The notes below the pieces were generated by a model. The model was not told where the DNA came from, ran no database searches, and was given only the letters and a program-made list of their open reading frames with translations. Of a stretch of DNA of 64,000 nt, positions 16,572 to 26,894 are shown piece after piece. Position numbers and translations under genes: made by a program. Numbering within the stretch: position 1 is the first letter of the stretch; each line of letters begins with the position of its first letter. The stretch comes from Nocardia vulneris (lineage in GTDB: Bacteria > Actinomycetota > Actinomycetes > Mycobacteriales > Mycobacteriaceae), in the NCBI RefSeq assembly GCF_001613425.1, contig NZ_BDCI01000004.1:310001-374000 (forward strand), in the 5' to 3' direction.

Positions 16572-17009
16572 TCAGCCCTGGCCTTCGCGGCCCGCGATCA
16601 GATCCGCCAGTTCGCCCGGGTCCTCCAGCACCACCATCGCGGCGGCCATGTCGCCGTCGTGCGTGAGCGACAGGTGCACCCGTGCGCGCGGCAGGAATTC
16701 GGCGGCGAGGCCGTGCAACTTGATGCTCGGCCTGCCCCACGCGTCGTTGACCACTTCGATCAGCGGGTACGGGTTGTCACCGATCTGCGGGCGGCGGGCG
16801 AACCGAGACGATGCCCACGCCTTGAGCACCGCCTCCTTCGCCGCCCACCGCGCCGCATAGCTGCGTGCCGGATCGGTCCCCTTGCTCTGACAGTAGCGTC
16901 GCTCGCCCGCGGTGAAACTTTCCCGGAGCATGGTGGTTCCGGCACGTTCGAGCTGTTCGGCGAACTCGGAGACAGTCACCAAGTCCAAGCCGATACCGAG
17001 GATCGTCAT
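16572..17009 (-). CDS. acpS: Holo-[acyl-carrier-protein] synthase
   Basis: The 145-aa protein has the AcpS signatures GIGLDLV (Mg-binding D9), ERRYCQSKG and YAARWAAKEAVLKAW (catalytic-site E59), then HLSLTHDGDMAAAMVV. It transfers 4'-phosphopantetheine from CoA to the ACP Ser, here most likely that of the FAS-I just upstream. The ATG at 17009 is 11 bases after the fas stop, the same fas-acpS order as in Mycobacterium tuberculosis, implying cotranscription. Confidence 0.96.
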   Translation of the reverse strand: MTILGIGLDLVTVSEFAEQLERAGTTMLRESFTAGERRYCQSKGTDPARSYAARWAAKEAVLKAWASSRFARRPQIGDNPYPLIEVVNDAWGRPSIKLHGLAAEFLPRARVHLSLTHDGDMAAAMVVLEDPGELADLIAGREGQG

Positions 17010-17020
17010 AGAGCGGGAGC

Positions 17021-20000
17021 CTACGACGCGCTCTGGCCGCTCGCGCGCGAACCATCCGCCGCGAGTTGCGCATCCGATACCGCCGCACCGCACGCGAAGC
17101 CGTCGGCCCGGTACGCGCCGTCCCCACCGAGGCGTGCCTCGGTCGACAACAACACGTCGGCCTCGAGCTGCCGCGACTGCTTGGCCGGGGTGCCGTCGCC
17201 GCCGAGGCGACGGTCGGCCGGGCGCTCGTACAGCGGCGCGCCGCCGCACATGGCCTCGGCGAAGCGCTGCCGGCCCGCGAGCTGACGCTCCTGCGCCTGC
17301 CGCTGGTAGGCCTCGCGCCGGGACGGCTCGATCGCCTGGATGAACGCCTCCGGATGCACCACCGCGAGCAACCCGTTGACGTGCCCGAAGCCGAGCGAGG
17401 TCAGCAGGCCCGCCTTCAGCGGGAAGCGCTCGCCGAAGCGCAGCGGCTCCCGGGCCCACACCAGGTGCGGGTAGGCCTGCATCTTGTCGTCGACACAGTC
17501 CAGGCTCCGGTTCGGCGGCACCACACCGTTTTCCAGCACCTGGCACAGGCCGATCAGCTGGAACGCGGCCGCGCCGCCCTTGGCGTGTCCGGTCAGGCTC
17601 TTCTGCGAGACGACGAACAGCGGTGCGCCCGCGGACCGCCCGATGGCCGTGGCCAGGCGGGTGTGCAGCTCGGACTCGTTGGGGTCGTTCGCCGCGGTCG
17701 AGGTGTCGTGCTTGGACAGCACCGCGATGTCGTCCGGGGTGACGCCGAGCTTGCGCAGTTCGGCGGCGATCCGGGACTCGCGCCCGCCGCGGCCCGCGCC
17801 GAGCGCACCGAGGCCGGGGGCCGGGATGGAGGTGTGCACGCCGTCGGCGAAGGACTGCGCGAACGCGACCACGCCGAGCACCGGCAGGCCCATCTCCACC
17901 GCCACGTCACCGCGGGCGAGCAGCACGGTGCCGCCGCCCTGCGATTCCACGAAGCCGCCGCGGCGACGGTCGTTGGCGCGGGAGAAATACCGATCGCTGA
18001 TGCCCTTGGCGCTCATGGCCGCCGAGTCCGCGGTGGCGGACATGTCACCGAAGCCGACGATGCCCTCGATGCCGAGATCGTCGAAGCCGCCGGCCACCAC
18101 CAGGTCGGCCTTGCCGAGGCGGATCTTGTCGACGCCCTCCTCGACCGACACCGCGGCCGTGGCGCACGCCGCCACCGGGTGCACCATCGCGCCGTAGCTG
18201 CCGACGTAGGCCTGCACCACGTGCGCGAGCGCCACGTTCGGCAGCGCCTCCTGCAAGATGTCGTTCGCCCGCGACTCGCCGAGCAGGTTGTCGATGTACA
18301 GCGAGCGCATCGAGGACATGCCGCCCATACCGGTGCCCTGGGTGTTGGCGACCTGGCTCGGGTGCACCCAGCTCATCAGCTCGGCCGGACTGAAGCCGGA
18401 GCTGATGAACGCGTCCACGGTGCAGACGACGTTCCACAGGGCGACGCGGTCGATGGAGTTCACCATCTCTGCGGAGATGCCCCAGACGGTCGGATCCCAG
18501 CCGGTGGGGATCTGGCCGCCGACGGTGCGCGACAGCTTGGCCCGGCGCGGCACCCGAATCTCGGTGCCCGCCTTACGGATCACCGTCCAGTCGCCCGAAT
18601 CCGGCACCGGCACGATCACCGTGTGCTCGGGGTCGGCCTCGTGGAAGGCGCGGGCCTCGGCCTCGCCGCCGACCGTGAAGGTCAGGTCCTGATCGAGGAA
18701 CACCGAGGTCACCAGCGGCGCGCTGTTGTCGACCATGGCGCCGTCGTCGCCGTAGCGGCGCACGCCGCAGCGCGCGATCACCACGTCGTGGTACTTCTCG
18801 GCCAGTTCCGACTCCGGCACGTAGTCACCGGTTTCGGCGTCGTACCAGCCCGGCTTGGGATCGTTCTCCCAGGTGACCAGGCCGGTGGTCCAGGCGAGTT
18901 CGAGCACGCCCGCGGCCGAGAGCTGGTCTTCGACCTCCATCTCGAACCGGGTGCGCGCCGAGCCGTACGGGCCGAGCTCGCCGGCTCCGACGATCACCAC
19001 CATGTCGGCGAGATCGGCGGTGACCGTGCCCCATTCGGGCACCGGCAGCGCCGAGGTCAACGCGGGCGGTGCGGGCAGCGCCGAAATGGTCGCGGCCGCA
19101 TCGGCTTGCGCGGTCTCGGCGGCCGCCTGCTCCGCGGCCTGCTTGGCCAGTGCGGGCAGATCGAGTTTGGCCCTGGCCAATCCGCCGGTCAGGTCGATCT
19201 GCTGCGGGCCGGCCAGGGTGACCTGGCGCGCCCGCGAGGTGCACCACTTGAGCAGCTCGTCGGCCATCTCGGTGGTCGACCAGGTCTGCACGCCGGCCTC
19301 TTCCACCGCGGCGACCATCGGATCGTTGTGGCCCATCAGCCCGGTGCCGCGCACCCAGCCGATCAGCGCGTGCACCAGGGTGACCCGCGCGGACCACGAC
19401 TTCTCCGCCCGCCACTTGGCCACCACCGCGTCCAGCGCGGCCTTCGACTCGCCGTACGCGCCGTCGCCGCCGAACATGCCGCGGTTGGGCGAACCCGGCA
19501 GCACCACATGCAGTTTCGCGTCGACGTCGTGGTCGGCGCCGAGCACCGACAGCCCGCCGATCAGCCGCTCGACCGACCAGAGCAGCACGCGCATCTCCAT
19601 TTCCGCGCGCGCACCGGCGTCGGAAAGGTCACCGGCCACCCGCGGCGCCGCGAACGGCAGCAGCATGGTCGGCGTCATCGCGTCCTTGGTCTTGATCTTC
19701 GCGCCGCCGGCGTTGTCCACCTGCTCGGTGCCGATCCACTCGATGAGCGCATCGATGTCCTGGTAGGACGCCATGTTGGCGGGCACGACCCACAGCGCCG
19801 CGCCGTGCCGGGCGTTGTCGCGGTAGAGCTTGCGGTAGAAGGCGAGCCGGTTGTCGTCGAGACCCGAGGTGGTCACCACGACGGTGGCGCCGCCGCCGAG
19901 CAGTCGCCCGGTCACCGCGGCCGCGATGGAACCCTTGCTCGCGCCGGTGATCACCGCGATATCGGCGGACCAGATGCCGCGATCATCGGTGCTCAGCGCG

Positions 20001-23000
20001 GCCTCGGCGATCTGCGCGTAGACCCCGGCCAGCACCGAACGGGCCTCGTGCTTGGCCCGCTCGCGCCACCAGTTCGCCTGCGCGGCAACGGCGTCACCCG
20101 CGCCGAGGTAACCGGTCACCGGCAGTGCCGCGGTCTCGGCGTCGTCGCCGAGCCACAGCCGGGCCAGATCTTCACGGGCCGTGGCCCACCGGTCGTCGAG
20201 CAGCACGGCCTTGCGCGCGTCGAACGCGGGCGCGACCAAACGCGGCCAGTCCGAACCCAATTCGGCCGAGACCAGATCGACCAGCGAGGTGTCGGTCGCC
20301 TCCGGCGCGGACACCTGCTCGGTCAGGCCGAGCTGATCGAGCACCACCCGGGCGGCCGTGGCGAGCACGCCGTCACGTCCGGTGATCTGCTCGGTGAACT
20401 CGCCGAGCGCGGCCGCGTCGACGGTGGCACCGCCGCCGCCACCGGCCGAGGGCAACGACACCGCGACACCGCGACGCGCGGCGACCGCCTGCACGGCGGC
20501 GTCGACGGCGGCGTCCACCGCGGCACCGTCCCCCAGCGAACCGCTGACCAGGCCACCGAGTTCGCCGCCGCGGACACTCGCGCCCTCGCGGGTGCCGAGC
20601 GAAACCTCGGCGGTGACGTGGCTGGCCCAGCCGTCACCGAGTTCCCAGACCTTCTTCACCCGTTCGGCGATCGCGGCCGGGCGCTTGCCCGACGGACCGA
20701 ACACCTTGCGCAGGTGATCGCCGATCGAGTCGGTCAGTACCGAGCCGAACGGCTTGTAGGTGCGGGCGAGCCGCTCCACGGTCGCGGCGAGCGCACCCAT
20801 GTCCGCGTCCGCCGCGCCGTCGATGGCGCCGAGCGAGAGTTCCGAACCGAGGTCGACCAGCAGCTGGTTGCGGCGCGAGGACACACCGTCGCACAGGCCC
20901 TCGATGGTGTCGACCGGGCCGATCTGATCCAGCCGCAGCTTCGTCCACAGCGCGATGAGCACCCGGGTGGCGTCGGCGGCGGTGAAGACGATGTCGTCCG
21001 GGCGGGGGCCGCCGGAGCTCGGCGCCGGTGCGGCGACAGGCGCCGCCGTCGCGACGGACGCTGCGGCCGTGGGGGTTTCGGCGACCTCGTCGGCAGGCTC
21101 GTCGACCGGCGCCGGATCGGTGTCGGTCGAGTAGACGATCCCGGCCTCGCGCTCGATGTTGAGCACCTCGACCGTGGTGCCGCTGAACGCGGGCAGCTTC
21201 AGGGTCTGACTGGCCAGGTTCGCCACGGTCGGGGTTGCGCCCAAACCGATTTCGACGAAGCGCTCCACGCCGAGACCGCCCGAGGCGATATCGGTGAACA
21301 GCAGATCCTGGGTCTCGATCCAGCGCACCGGGCTGGCGAACTGCCAGGCGAGCAGCTCGACGAGCACCACGCGGCACAGCTCGGTCGGGCGCGCGGCCCA
21401 GCCCTCGAAGTCCGCCAGCACCGCGGCGAGCGGCTCGGACGGCACCAGATCCGCGATCTCCTGGACGAATTCGCGCTCCAGCGAGAACGGACGCGGCACC
21501 AGGTTCGGGATGTAGCGGCCGACCAGGACCTCCGGATGCAGGTCGGCGGGCAGCAGCTGCTCGAGCTTGTGCCGGAACTCCGGCACGCCCTTGCGCAGCA
21601 CGGTGGAGTGGAACGGAACATCGATGCCGGGCACCAGGATGTAGGCCCGCTTGCCGCCGAATTCGGTACGGCGACGGTCGATCTCGGCCTCCAGCGCTTC
21701 GAGTCCGGCCACCGTGCCCGCGATCGCATACTGCGAACCGCGCAGATTCAGGTTGACCACCTCGAGGAACTCGCCGACCTGGGCGCCGATGCCGGCGACG
21801 AAGTCGATCACCTCGTCGTCGGGCAGCCCCATCTGCGAGGGCCGGATGGCGGCCATCCGATAGTCGCTGCGGCCCTTGTCATCCCGCGGCACCAGCTCGT
21901 GCATCGCCGAGCCGCGCTGGAACACCACCTCGAGCACCGCCTCCAGCGGCAGCACACCGGCCACGGCGGCGAGCGCGTTGTACTCACCGACCGAATGCCC
22001 GGCCAGCATCGCGCCCTCGATGAACGCACCGGCCTCCCGCAGTTCGGCCACCTGGGCGACACCGAGTACCGCCATCGCGACCTGGGTGAACTGGGTCAGG
22101 TGCAGCACGCCGTCCGGGTGCCGGTGTTCGACACCGCGCGCCTTGAGATAGGTCGGATTGTCACGCACCACAGCGAGAATCGAGAAGCCGAGCGCGTCGC
22201 GGGTGTGCTTGTCGGCACGGTCCCAGATGGCCTTCGCGGCCTTGGACCGGGTGCGCGCGTCCAGACCCATGCCCTTGCGCTGGATGCCCTGGCCCGGGAA
22301 CGCGTAGACGGTCCGCGGCGTAGCGGTGCGACCGGTCGCGGTCATCACGAGATCGCCTGCGGCACGGCAGGACACCTCGATGATCTCGCTGCCCGCGTCC
22401 ACCGCGACGCGCTCGACCCGCACGTCGATTTCCGCGCCGGGGCGAACCATGCCGAGGAACCGGGTGGTCCAGGCGGTCAGGGTCCGGGCCGGAACCGTGC
22501 TGTCCGGGTCGACCGCCGACACCGCGTGCTGGGCCGCGGCCGAGAGCCACATGCCGTGCACGATCGGGCTGCCCAGGCCGGCCAGCTTGGCCGCGGCATC
22601 GCTGGTGTGGATGGGGTTGTGATCGCCGGAGACCGCGGCGAAGGCGTGCATGGTGCGCGGCGCGACCATGGTCACGTCACGGCGACGCCGGCGCGGGGTG
22701 TCGGTCGCGGTGTCGGCGACCGTACCCGCCGCACGCGGCGGATCGGTCAGCTCGCCCGCGCCGTTGCGGCCGCGGATGGCGAACCGCTCGGTGAGCGTGG
22801 CGACCGTCGGCATGGACAGCCCGGTTTCCGGCCGATCCAGCAGACCCGCGATCCGCACCCGCACCTCGACCACGCGGCCGAGATCGGTGTCGAGGGTCTC
22901 CCCCGCCTCCGCGCGGACCGCGAGAACGCTTGGGCTGGTGGGCAGTTCGCCCACCAGGTGAATCTGGTGATCGAGGTGAACGAGATCGAGCATCCCCTCG

Positions 23001-26000
23001 ATGACGCTGGTGCCATCGGCGGCACGGGCCGCGCCGAGCACCGCGAACACGGCGGGCCAGCAGGCCCCGACCAGCACGTCGGGGACGGTGCGCCCGAGCG
23101 TGCTCAGCGCCGACGGCAGACCCGAACCGGTCACGCCCGCGTGATCGGCGATGAGATCGGGGGTCCACGCGATGTTGAGGTGGGCGACCTTGCCCTTCAC
23201 CTCGGGCAGGTCCTGCCCGGCGGCCACGGCGAGCAGCGCCGACATCGCCGCGGTGGCGTCGGCCTCGGTGACCACCGGCGCGCCACCGTTGTAGACGGCG
23301 GTCGGCACGGTGATCCGGATGCGAACCACGTTGCTGCCCAACAGCGGAACGGTCAGCTCGACGTACGCGTGCTCAGCGACCGGACCGGTGGTCTCGGTAA
23401 GTGTGGCGCCGCTCGGCGGGTGCACCGCACCCTTGCCGTCGACGGTCCACTCCGACAGCTCACCGAGCCGGTGCACCGGGTTGACCGTGGTGCGCCCGGA
23501 CCATTCGAGGTCGGGCGCGGCCAGCACGGTGTCGATCGCTCCGGTCGTCACGCCCGCGACGCGGCGCGCGTCGATCGCGACCGGCACCACACCGGCCCGC
23601 ACCAGCGAGTAGGCCGTGTCCTGCTCGAAGCGGTCGAGCAGCTCGCCCACCGGCTCGTCGACCCGGGTGATCCCGGCGACCGCGACGGTGCCCGGGATGA
23701 TGCACACCTGATCGGCGGAGTAGCGCGGATCATGGGCCTGCCACAGCGAATCCGAGCGCCACCAGCGGCGCACGTCACCGTCGACGACGGGCACGAAGTT
23801 CACCGGCTTGCCGGGGGTCTTGCACAGCGCGACGAAGAACGGCACATCGGCCGGGTGCAGCTGGGTGTGCGCGGCCGCCGGGTACCGCTCCTGCAGCGCG
23901 CACAGCGCCGCGACCGGGTTCTCGAAGGCGTCGTCGGTCGGGAACAGCGTCGGGATCTCGCCGCGGTCGGCCGGATGCAGCCGGGATTCGGTGCGGCGCA
24001 TCATTTCCGCGAAACGATCGCGCCAGCTGATGTCGAGCCACAGCGAGCGGGTGGCGTCGGCGATCGCGTCACCGATATCGCTGCCGCAGTCGAAGTCCTT
24101 GCGGCGGTCCAGGCCGACCGCGAGCTCGACGTAGCGCTGCAACCAATCCTGGTAGGTCATCGTGGCGACGTCACCGAAATACGGCTTGGCCGTGCCGTTC
24201 AGCGCCGCGATGATCTCGTCTCGGCGCGCGGCGACGGCGTCGGCGTCCCCGGCGACCTCGTCCAGCAGCCGGCCGGTGCGCGAGGCGGCGTTGTCGATCT
24301 CGTGGATGTCGGCGCCCAATTGGCTACGGCCCGAGGCCATCCCGCCGGACGCGGTGCCCGCACCGACCCAGTCGGGGGTGCCGGGGGTGTCCACCAGCAG
24401 CTGCTTCACCTCGGGGGCGGTCGTCGCCTCCAGCGTCGCCATCGCGGCCGTGCCGATCAGCACGCCGTCCAGCGGCATCACCGGGTAGCCGTGGGCGCTC
24501 GCCCACGCGCCGGTGAGGTATTCCGTTGCGCGCTCCGGGGTTCCGATGCCGCCGCCGACGCAGACCACCACGTTGTCCCGGCTGCGCAGCTCGGCGTAGG
24601 TCTCCAGCAGCAGGTCGTCCAGGTCTTCCCAGGAGTGGTGCCCGCCGGCCTTGCCGCCCTCGATGTGCATGATCACCGGGTAGTCCGGCACCTCGTCGGC
24701 GATCCGCAGCACGGCCCGGATCTGCGCGACCGTGCCCGGCTTGAACGCGACATGCGAGATGCCGACCTCGGTGAGCTCGTTGATCAGTGCGACGGCTTCC
24801 TCGAGCTCGGGAATACCGGCGGTGACGATGACGCCGTCGAACGGCGCGCCCGCGGTGCGGGCCTTCTGCACCAGGCGCTTCCCGCCCAGCTGCAGCTTCC
24901 ACAGGTAGGGGTCGAGGAACAGCGAGTTGAACTGCACCGCGCGACCCGGCTGCAACAGCGTCTTCAGCTCGGCCACCCGGTCGGCGAAGATCTGCTCGGT
25001 CACCTGACCGCCACCGGCGAGTTCGGCCCAGTGGCCCGCGTTCGCCGCCGCCGCAACGATTTTCGCGTCGACAGTGGTCGGGGTCATGCCCGCGAGCAGG
25101 ATCGGCGAGCGACCGGTGAGTTTGGTGAACGCGGTCTCCACCACGATGCGGCCGTTCGGCAGGCGCACGGGGCGCGGCGCGAACTCCGTCCACGCGGCGG
25201 CGGTTTCCGGCGCGGCGCCCGGGGTGAGCAGGCTGCGCTGTCCGGCGCGGGTTGCGGCGGCCACGATGCCGACGCCGGTGCCCTTCAGCGAACCACCGGT
25301 CAGCCGGGACAGCAGGTCGCCGGGGCCGAGGTCCAGAATCCATTGCGCGCCGGCGGCGACCACACCGTCGACGATCTCCACCCAGTCGATCGGGTCGACC
25401 AGGATCTCCTGCGCGAGCGCGCCGGCCAGCGCCGCGTCCAGCCCGCACTGGGTGGCCCACGAGGTCACCAGATCGACGGTGTCGGCCAGGGCCGGGTGGT
25501 GGAACGCGACATCGACGGCCACGTCCTCGAACACCGGCGCGAAGATCGCGCCACCGCGCACCTTGCCCTCGCGCTCGGCGGCCTGCTTGTCATGGATCTG
25601 GGCGCAGCGCTGGCGCACCCGCTCCAGTTGCGCGGGAGCGCCGGACAGCACCGCGCGCCGGCGTCCGTTCCGGATCGACACCACCGCGGCCGCCGCCGGG
25701 TCGACACCCTCGGACACCTCGGCCACCACGGCGCGCAGCTGCTCGGGGTCAACGTTGGACACCGCGACCATCGGCGAGCGCTCACCGACGGGCATCAGCC
25801 CGCGCCGGCGCGCCACCAGACCCGCGGCGGCACCGATCAATTGGGCCAGCGCGAGGATCTCGGCGTCGCGCTGACCGCCGGCCTCCACGGCCGTCGCCGC
25901 CAACCTGCCCTGCGAGTGCCCCACGATCGCCACCGGCGCGTGTGCGGCCGGGTCGAGACCCTGCAGCCGCAGCGCGCGCATCGCGGCCACCTGGGAGAGC

Positions 26001-26398
26001 AACACACCCGGCATCGAGACCGCGGCCGAACGCAGCACCTGCGCCGGCGGCGCGGCCGAGACCTCACCCAGCTCGGTGTCGACCAGATCGTCTTCCAGCA
26101 TCCAGCCCACCGGATCGAAGCCGACCGGGCGCACCACGAGCAGCTGCGCCGACACCGGCTCCAGCATCGCCTCCGCCTCGTTCACCAGAGCGGTGAGTTC
26201 CGGCTCCAGCGCGCTGTCGCGGCTGATGTCGGCGAGCTCGTCGAGCCACTGCGCGCCCTGCCCACCGAACGCGAGCGCATACGGCGTCCCGTTCAACAGG
26301 TGGTCCAGCAGCGGCGACCGCGTACCTCCCGCGCGGGTGGCTCCACCGACCTTCGCGCTCTGTCCGGTACCGGCCTCGGTGCTCTCGTTGATCGTCAA
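17021..26398 (-). CDS. fas: Type I fatty acid synthase, multifunctional (FAS-I)
   Basis: The 3125-aa megasynthase makes C16-C26 acyl-CoAs used for phospholipids and as mycolic acid precursors. Domains in order: acetyltransferase with GHSQGR (160-165); enoyl reductase near 430-700 (ILLAGMTPTTVDAKIVAAAA); hot-dog dehydratase with SGDHNPIHTSD near 1260; malonyl/palmitoyl transferase with GHSVGEYNA near 1466; ACP with DGVSSRRNQLLVDLG near 1843; ketoreductase with VITGASKGSIA near 2150; ketosynthase with the ACATAAVS Cys near 2746, then HDTSTAANDP and KSLTGHAKGG. Length is close to the 3069 aa of M. tuberculosis Fas. I chose TTG 26398 (LTINES, matching the MTI start of mycobacterial Fas; GAAGGAAG 10 bases upstream); ATG 26428 is the alternative. 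acpS follows. Confidence 0.97.
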   Translation of the reverse strand: MTINESTEAGTGQSAKVGGATRAGGTRSPLLDHLLNGTPYALAFGGQGAQWLDELADISRDSALEPELTALVNEAEAMLEPVSAQLLVVRPVGFDPVGWMLEDDLVDTELGEVSAAPPAQVLRSAAVSMPGVLLSQVAAMRALRLQGLDPAAHAPVAIVGHSQGRLAATAVEAGGQRDAEILALAQLIGAAAGLVARRRGLMPVGERSPMVAVSNVDPEQLRAVVAEVSEGVDPAAAAVVSIRNGRRRAVLSGAPAQLERVRQRCAQIHDKQAAEREGKVRGGAIFAPVFEDVAVDVAFHHPALADTVDLVTSWATQCGLDAALAGALAQEILVDPIDWVEIVDGVVAAGAQWILDLGPGDLLSRLTGGSLKGTGVGIVAAATRAGQRSLLTPGAAPETAAAWTEFAPRPVRLPNGRIVVETAFTKLTGRSPILLAGMTPTTVDAKIVAAAANAGHWAELAGGGQVTEQIFADRVAELKTLLQPGRAVQFNSLFLDPYLWKLQLGGKRLVQKARTAGAPFDGVIVTAGIPELEEAVALINELTEVGISHVAFKPGTVAQIRAVLRIADEVPDYPVIMHIEGGKAGGHHSWEDLDDLLLETYAELRSRDNVVVCVGGGIGTPERATEYLTGAWASAHGYPVMPLDGVLIGTAAMATLEATTAPEVKQLLVDTPGTPDWVGAGTASGGMASGRSQLGADIHEIDNAASRTGRLLDEVAGDADAVAARRDEIIAALNGTAKPYFGDVATMTYQDWLQRYVELAVGLDRRKDFDCGSDIGDAIADATRSLWLDISWRDRFAEMMRRTESRLHPADRGEIPTLFPTDDAFENPVAALCALQERYPAAAHTQLHPADVPFFVALCKTPGKPVNFVPVVDGDVRRWWRSDSLWQAHDPRYSADQVCIIPGTVAVAGITRVDEPVGELLDRFEQDTAYSLVRAGVVPVAIDARRVAGVTTGAIDTVLAAPDLEWSGRTTVNPVHRLGELSEWTVDGKGAVHPPSGATLTETTGPVAEHAYVELTVPLLGSNVVRIRITVPTAVYNGGAPVVTEADATAAMSALLAVAAGQDLPEVKGKVAHLNIAWTPDLIADHAGVTGSGLPSALSTLGRTVPDVLVGACWPAVFAVLGAARAADGTSVIEGMLDLVHLDHQIHLVGELPTSPSVLAVRAEAGETLDTDLGRVVEVRVRIAGLLDRPETGLSMPTVATLTERFAIRGRNGAGELTDPPRAAGTVADTATDTPRRRRRDVTMVAPRTMHAFAAVSGDHNPIHTSDAAAKLAGLGSPIVHGMWLSAAAQHAVSAVDPDSTVPARTLTAWTTRFLGMVRPGAEIDVRVERVAVDAGSEIIEVSCRAAGDLVMTATGRTATPRTVYAFPGQGIQRKGMGLDARTRSKAAKAIWDRADKHTRDALGFSILAVVRDNPTYLKARGVEHRHPDGVLHLTQFTQVAMAVLGVAQVAELREAGAFIEGAMLAGHSVGEYNALAAVAGVLPLEAVLEVVFQRGSAMHELVPRDDKGRSDYRMAAIRPSQMGLPDDEVIDFVAGIGAQVGEFLEVVNLNLRGSQYAIAGTVAGLEALEAEIDRRRTEFGGKRAYILVPGIDVPFHSTVLRKGVPEFRHKLEQLLPADLHPEVLVGRYIPNLVPRPFSLEREFVQEIADLVPSEPLAAVLADFEGWAARPTELCRVVLVELLAWQFASPVRWIETQDLLFTDIASGGLGVERFVEIGLGATPTVANLASQTLKLPAFSGTTVEVLNIEREAGIVYSTDTDPAPVDEPADEVAETPTAAASVATAAPVAAPAPSSGGPRPDDIVFTAADATRVLIALWTKLRLDQIGPVDTIEGLCDGVSSRRNQLLVDLGSELSLGAIDGAADADMGALAATVERLARTYKPFGSVLTDSIGDHLRKVFGPSGKRPAAIAERVKKVWELGDGWASHVTAEVSLGTREGASVRGGELGGLVSGSLGDGAAVDAAVDAAVQAVAARRGVAVSLPSAGGGGGATVDAAALGEFTEQITGRDGVLATAARVVLDQLGLTEQVSAPEATDTSLVDLVSAELGSDWPRLVAPAFDARKAVLLDDRWATAREDLARLWLGDDAETAALPVTGYLGAGDAVAAQANWWRERAKHEARSVLAGVYAQIAEAALSTDDRGIWSADIAVITGASKGSIAAAVTGRLLGGGATVVVTTSGLDDNRLAFYRKLYRDNARHGAALWVVPANMASYQDIDALIEWIGTEQVDNAGGAKIKTKDAMTPTMLLPFAAPRVAGDLSDAGARAEMEMRVLLWSVERLIGGLSVLGADHDVDAKLHVVLPGSPNRGMFGGDGAYGESKAALDAVVAKWRAEKSWSARVTLVHALIGWVRGTGLMGHNDPMVAAVEEAGVQTWSTTEMADELLKWCTSRARQVTLAGPQQIDLTGGLARAKLDLPALAKQAAEQAAAETAQADAAATISALPAPPALTSALPVPEWGTVTADLADMVVIVGAGELGPYGSARTRFEMEVEDQLSAAGVLELAWTTGLVTWENDPKPGWYDAETGDYVPESELAEKYHDVVIARCGVRRYGDDGAMVDNSAPLVTSVFLDQDLTFTVGGEAEARAFHEADPEHTVIVPVPDSGDWTVIRKAGTEIRVPRRAKLSRTVGGQIPTGWDPTVWGISAEMVNSIDRVALWNVVCTVDAFISSGFSPAELMSWVHPSQVANTQGTGMGGMSSMRSLYIDNLLGESRANDILQEALPNVALAHVVQAYVGSYGAMVHPVAACATAAVSVEEGVDKIRLGKADLVVAGGFDDLGIEGIVGFGDMSATADSAAMSAKGISDRYFSRANDRRRGGFVESQGGGTVLLARGDVAVEMGLPVLGVVAFAQSFADGVHTSIPAPGLGALGAGRGGRESRIAAELRKLGVTPDDIAVLSKHDTSTAANDPNESELHTRLATAIGRSAGAPLFVVSQKSLTGHAKGGAAAFQLIGLCQVLENGVVPPNRSLDCVDDKMQAYPHLVWAREPLRFGERFPLKAGLLTSLGFGHVNGLLAVVHPEAFIQAIEPSRREAYQRQAQERQLAGRQRFAEAMCGGAPLYERPADRRLGGDGTPAKQSRQLEADVLLSTEARLGGDGAYRADGFACGAAVSDAQLAADGSRASGQSAS

Positions 26399-26589
26399 GG
26401 CAGCTCGACTTCCTTCTCCTGGCGACATGCCCTCCGAGACACGCCGCTTCCTCCGGGCGCAGGTGATCCTCAGCGTTGGGGCCTGATAACGGCGAGGATT
26501 CCACAGAATCATGAGGAAATCCTCACGTTTGCTCGCCGGCGACGGCGCTACCCTCGAGTATTTCGGTACTTCCGTACCAGAATCGCGAC

Positions 26590-26612
26590 AAACATGACCC
26601 CTCCTCATGTTT
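26590..26612. promoter_or_regulatory. Inverted repeat 1 upstream of fas
   Basis: AAACATGA (26590-26597) and TCATGTTT (26605-26612) form a perfect 8-N7-8 palindrome about 190 bp upstream of the fas start. Its core, AACATGA/TCATGTT, recurs in repeat 2, which favours a specific regulator such as a FasR-type TetR protein. Confidence 0.5.
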
Positions 26613-26648
26613 GAACGCGCTGGTCTACCCGGTTACCAACACGTAGGA

Positions 26649-26669
26649 AACATGAGTGCTCCTCATGTT
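26649..26669. promoter_or_regulatory. Inverted repeat 2 upstream of fas
   Basis: AACATGAG (26649-26656) and CTCATGTT (26662-26669) form a perfect 8-N5-8 palindrome with the same core as repeat 1, 58 bp away centre to centre. Confidence 0.5.
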
Positions 26670-26784
26670 GAGATTTATCAAATCGTTATAATCCCTGGTA
26701 GGGTTACCGACCAGTACGCCACGCCCGCCCGGAGCTTCGCGAACTCGGTCAAGCCCGGTAGAGTTTGGACGGTCGTACCATCAC

Positions 26785-26869
26785 GCGCGAGTGGCGAAAT
26801 TGGCAGACGCGCCAGATTTAGGTTCTGGTGTCCACGGACGTAGGGGTTCAAGTCCCCTCTCGCGCACCA
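26785..26869 (+). tRNA. tRNA-Leu (anticodon UAG), CCA encoded
   Basis: The acceptor arms GCGCGAG (26785-26791) and CTCGCGC (26859-26865) pair fully, and ACCA follows. The anticodon stem CCAGA/TCTGG encloses TTTAGGT, giving anticodon TAG, which reads CUN codons. A long variable arm (TGTCCACGGACG) and the T-loop GGTTCAAGTCC confirm a class II leucine tRNA. Confidence 0.97.
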
Positions 26870-26878
26870 TTCGGTGAC

Positions 26879-26894
26879 ACCCGCGTCGGGTTTT
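26879..26894 (+). terminator. Terminator of tRNA-Leu
   Basis: ACCCG-CGT-CGGGT is a short hairpin ending in four Ts, 10 bases after the CCA end. Confidence 0.55.

Larger units (their letters stand above)
26399..26784. promoter_or_regulatory. fas upstream region, no gene
   Basis: The 386 bases between the fas start and tRNA-Leu hold no credible gene. The part from 26500 to 26700 is AT-rich and likely carries the fas promoter. Besides the two inverted repeats listed separately, GGTAC-TTCC-GTACC lies at about 26566-26579. Confidence 0.6.

Noticed and set aside
17066..26614. A 3182-codon open frame on the plus strand opposite fas
   Set aside because: High GC at third positions of fas removes stops from the antisense frame. 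The translation is Arg/His/Gly-rich without any domain, while the fas strand shows all seven FAS-I domains.
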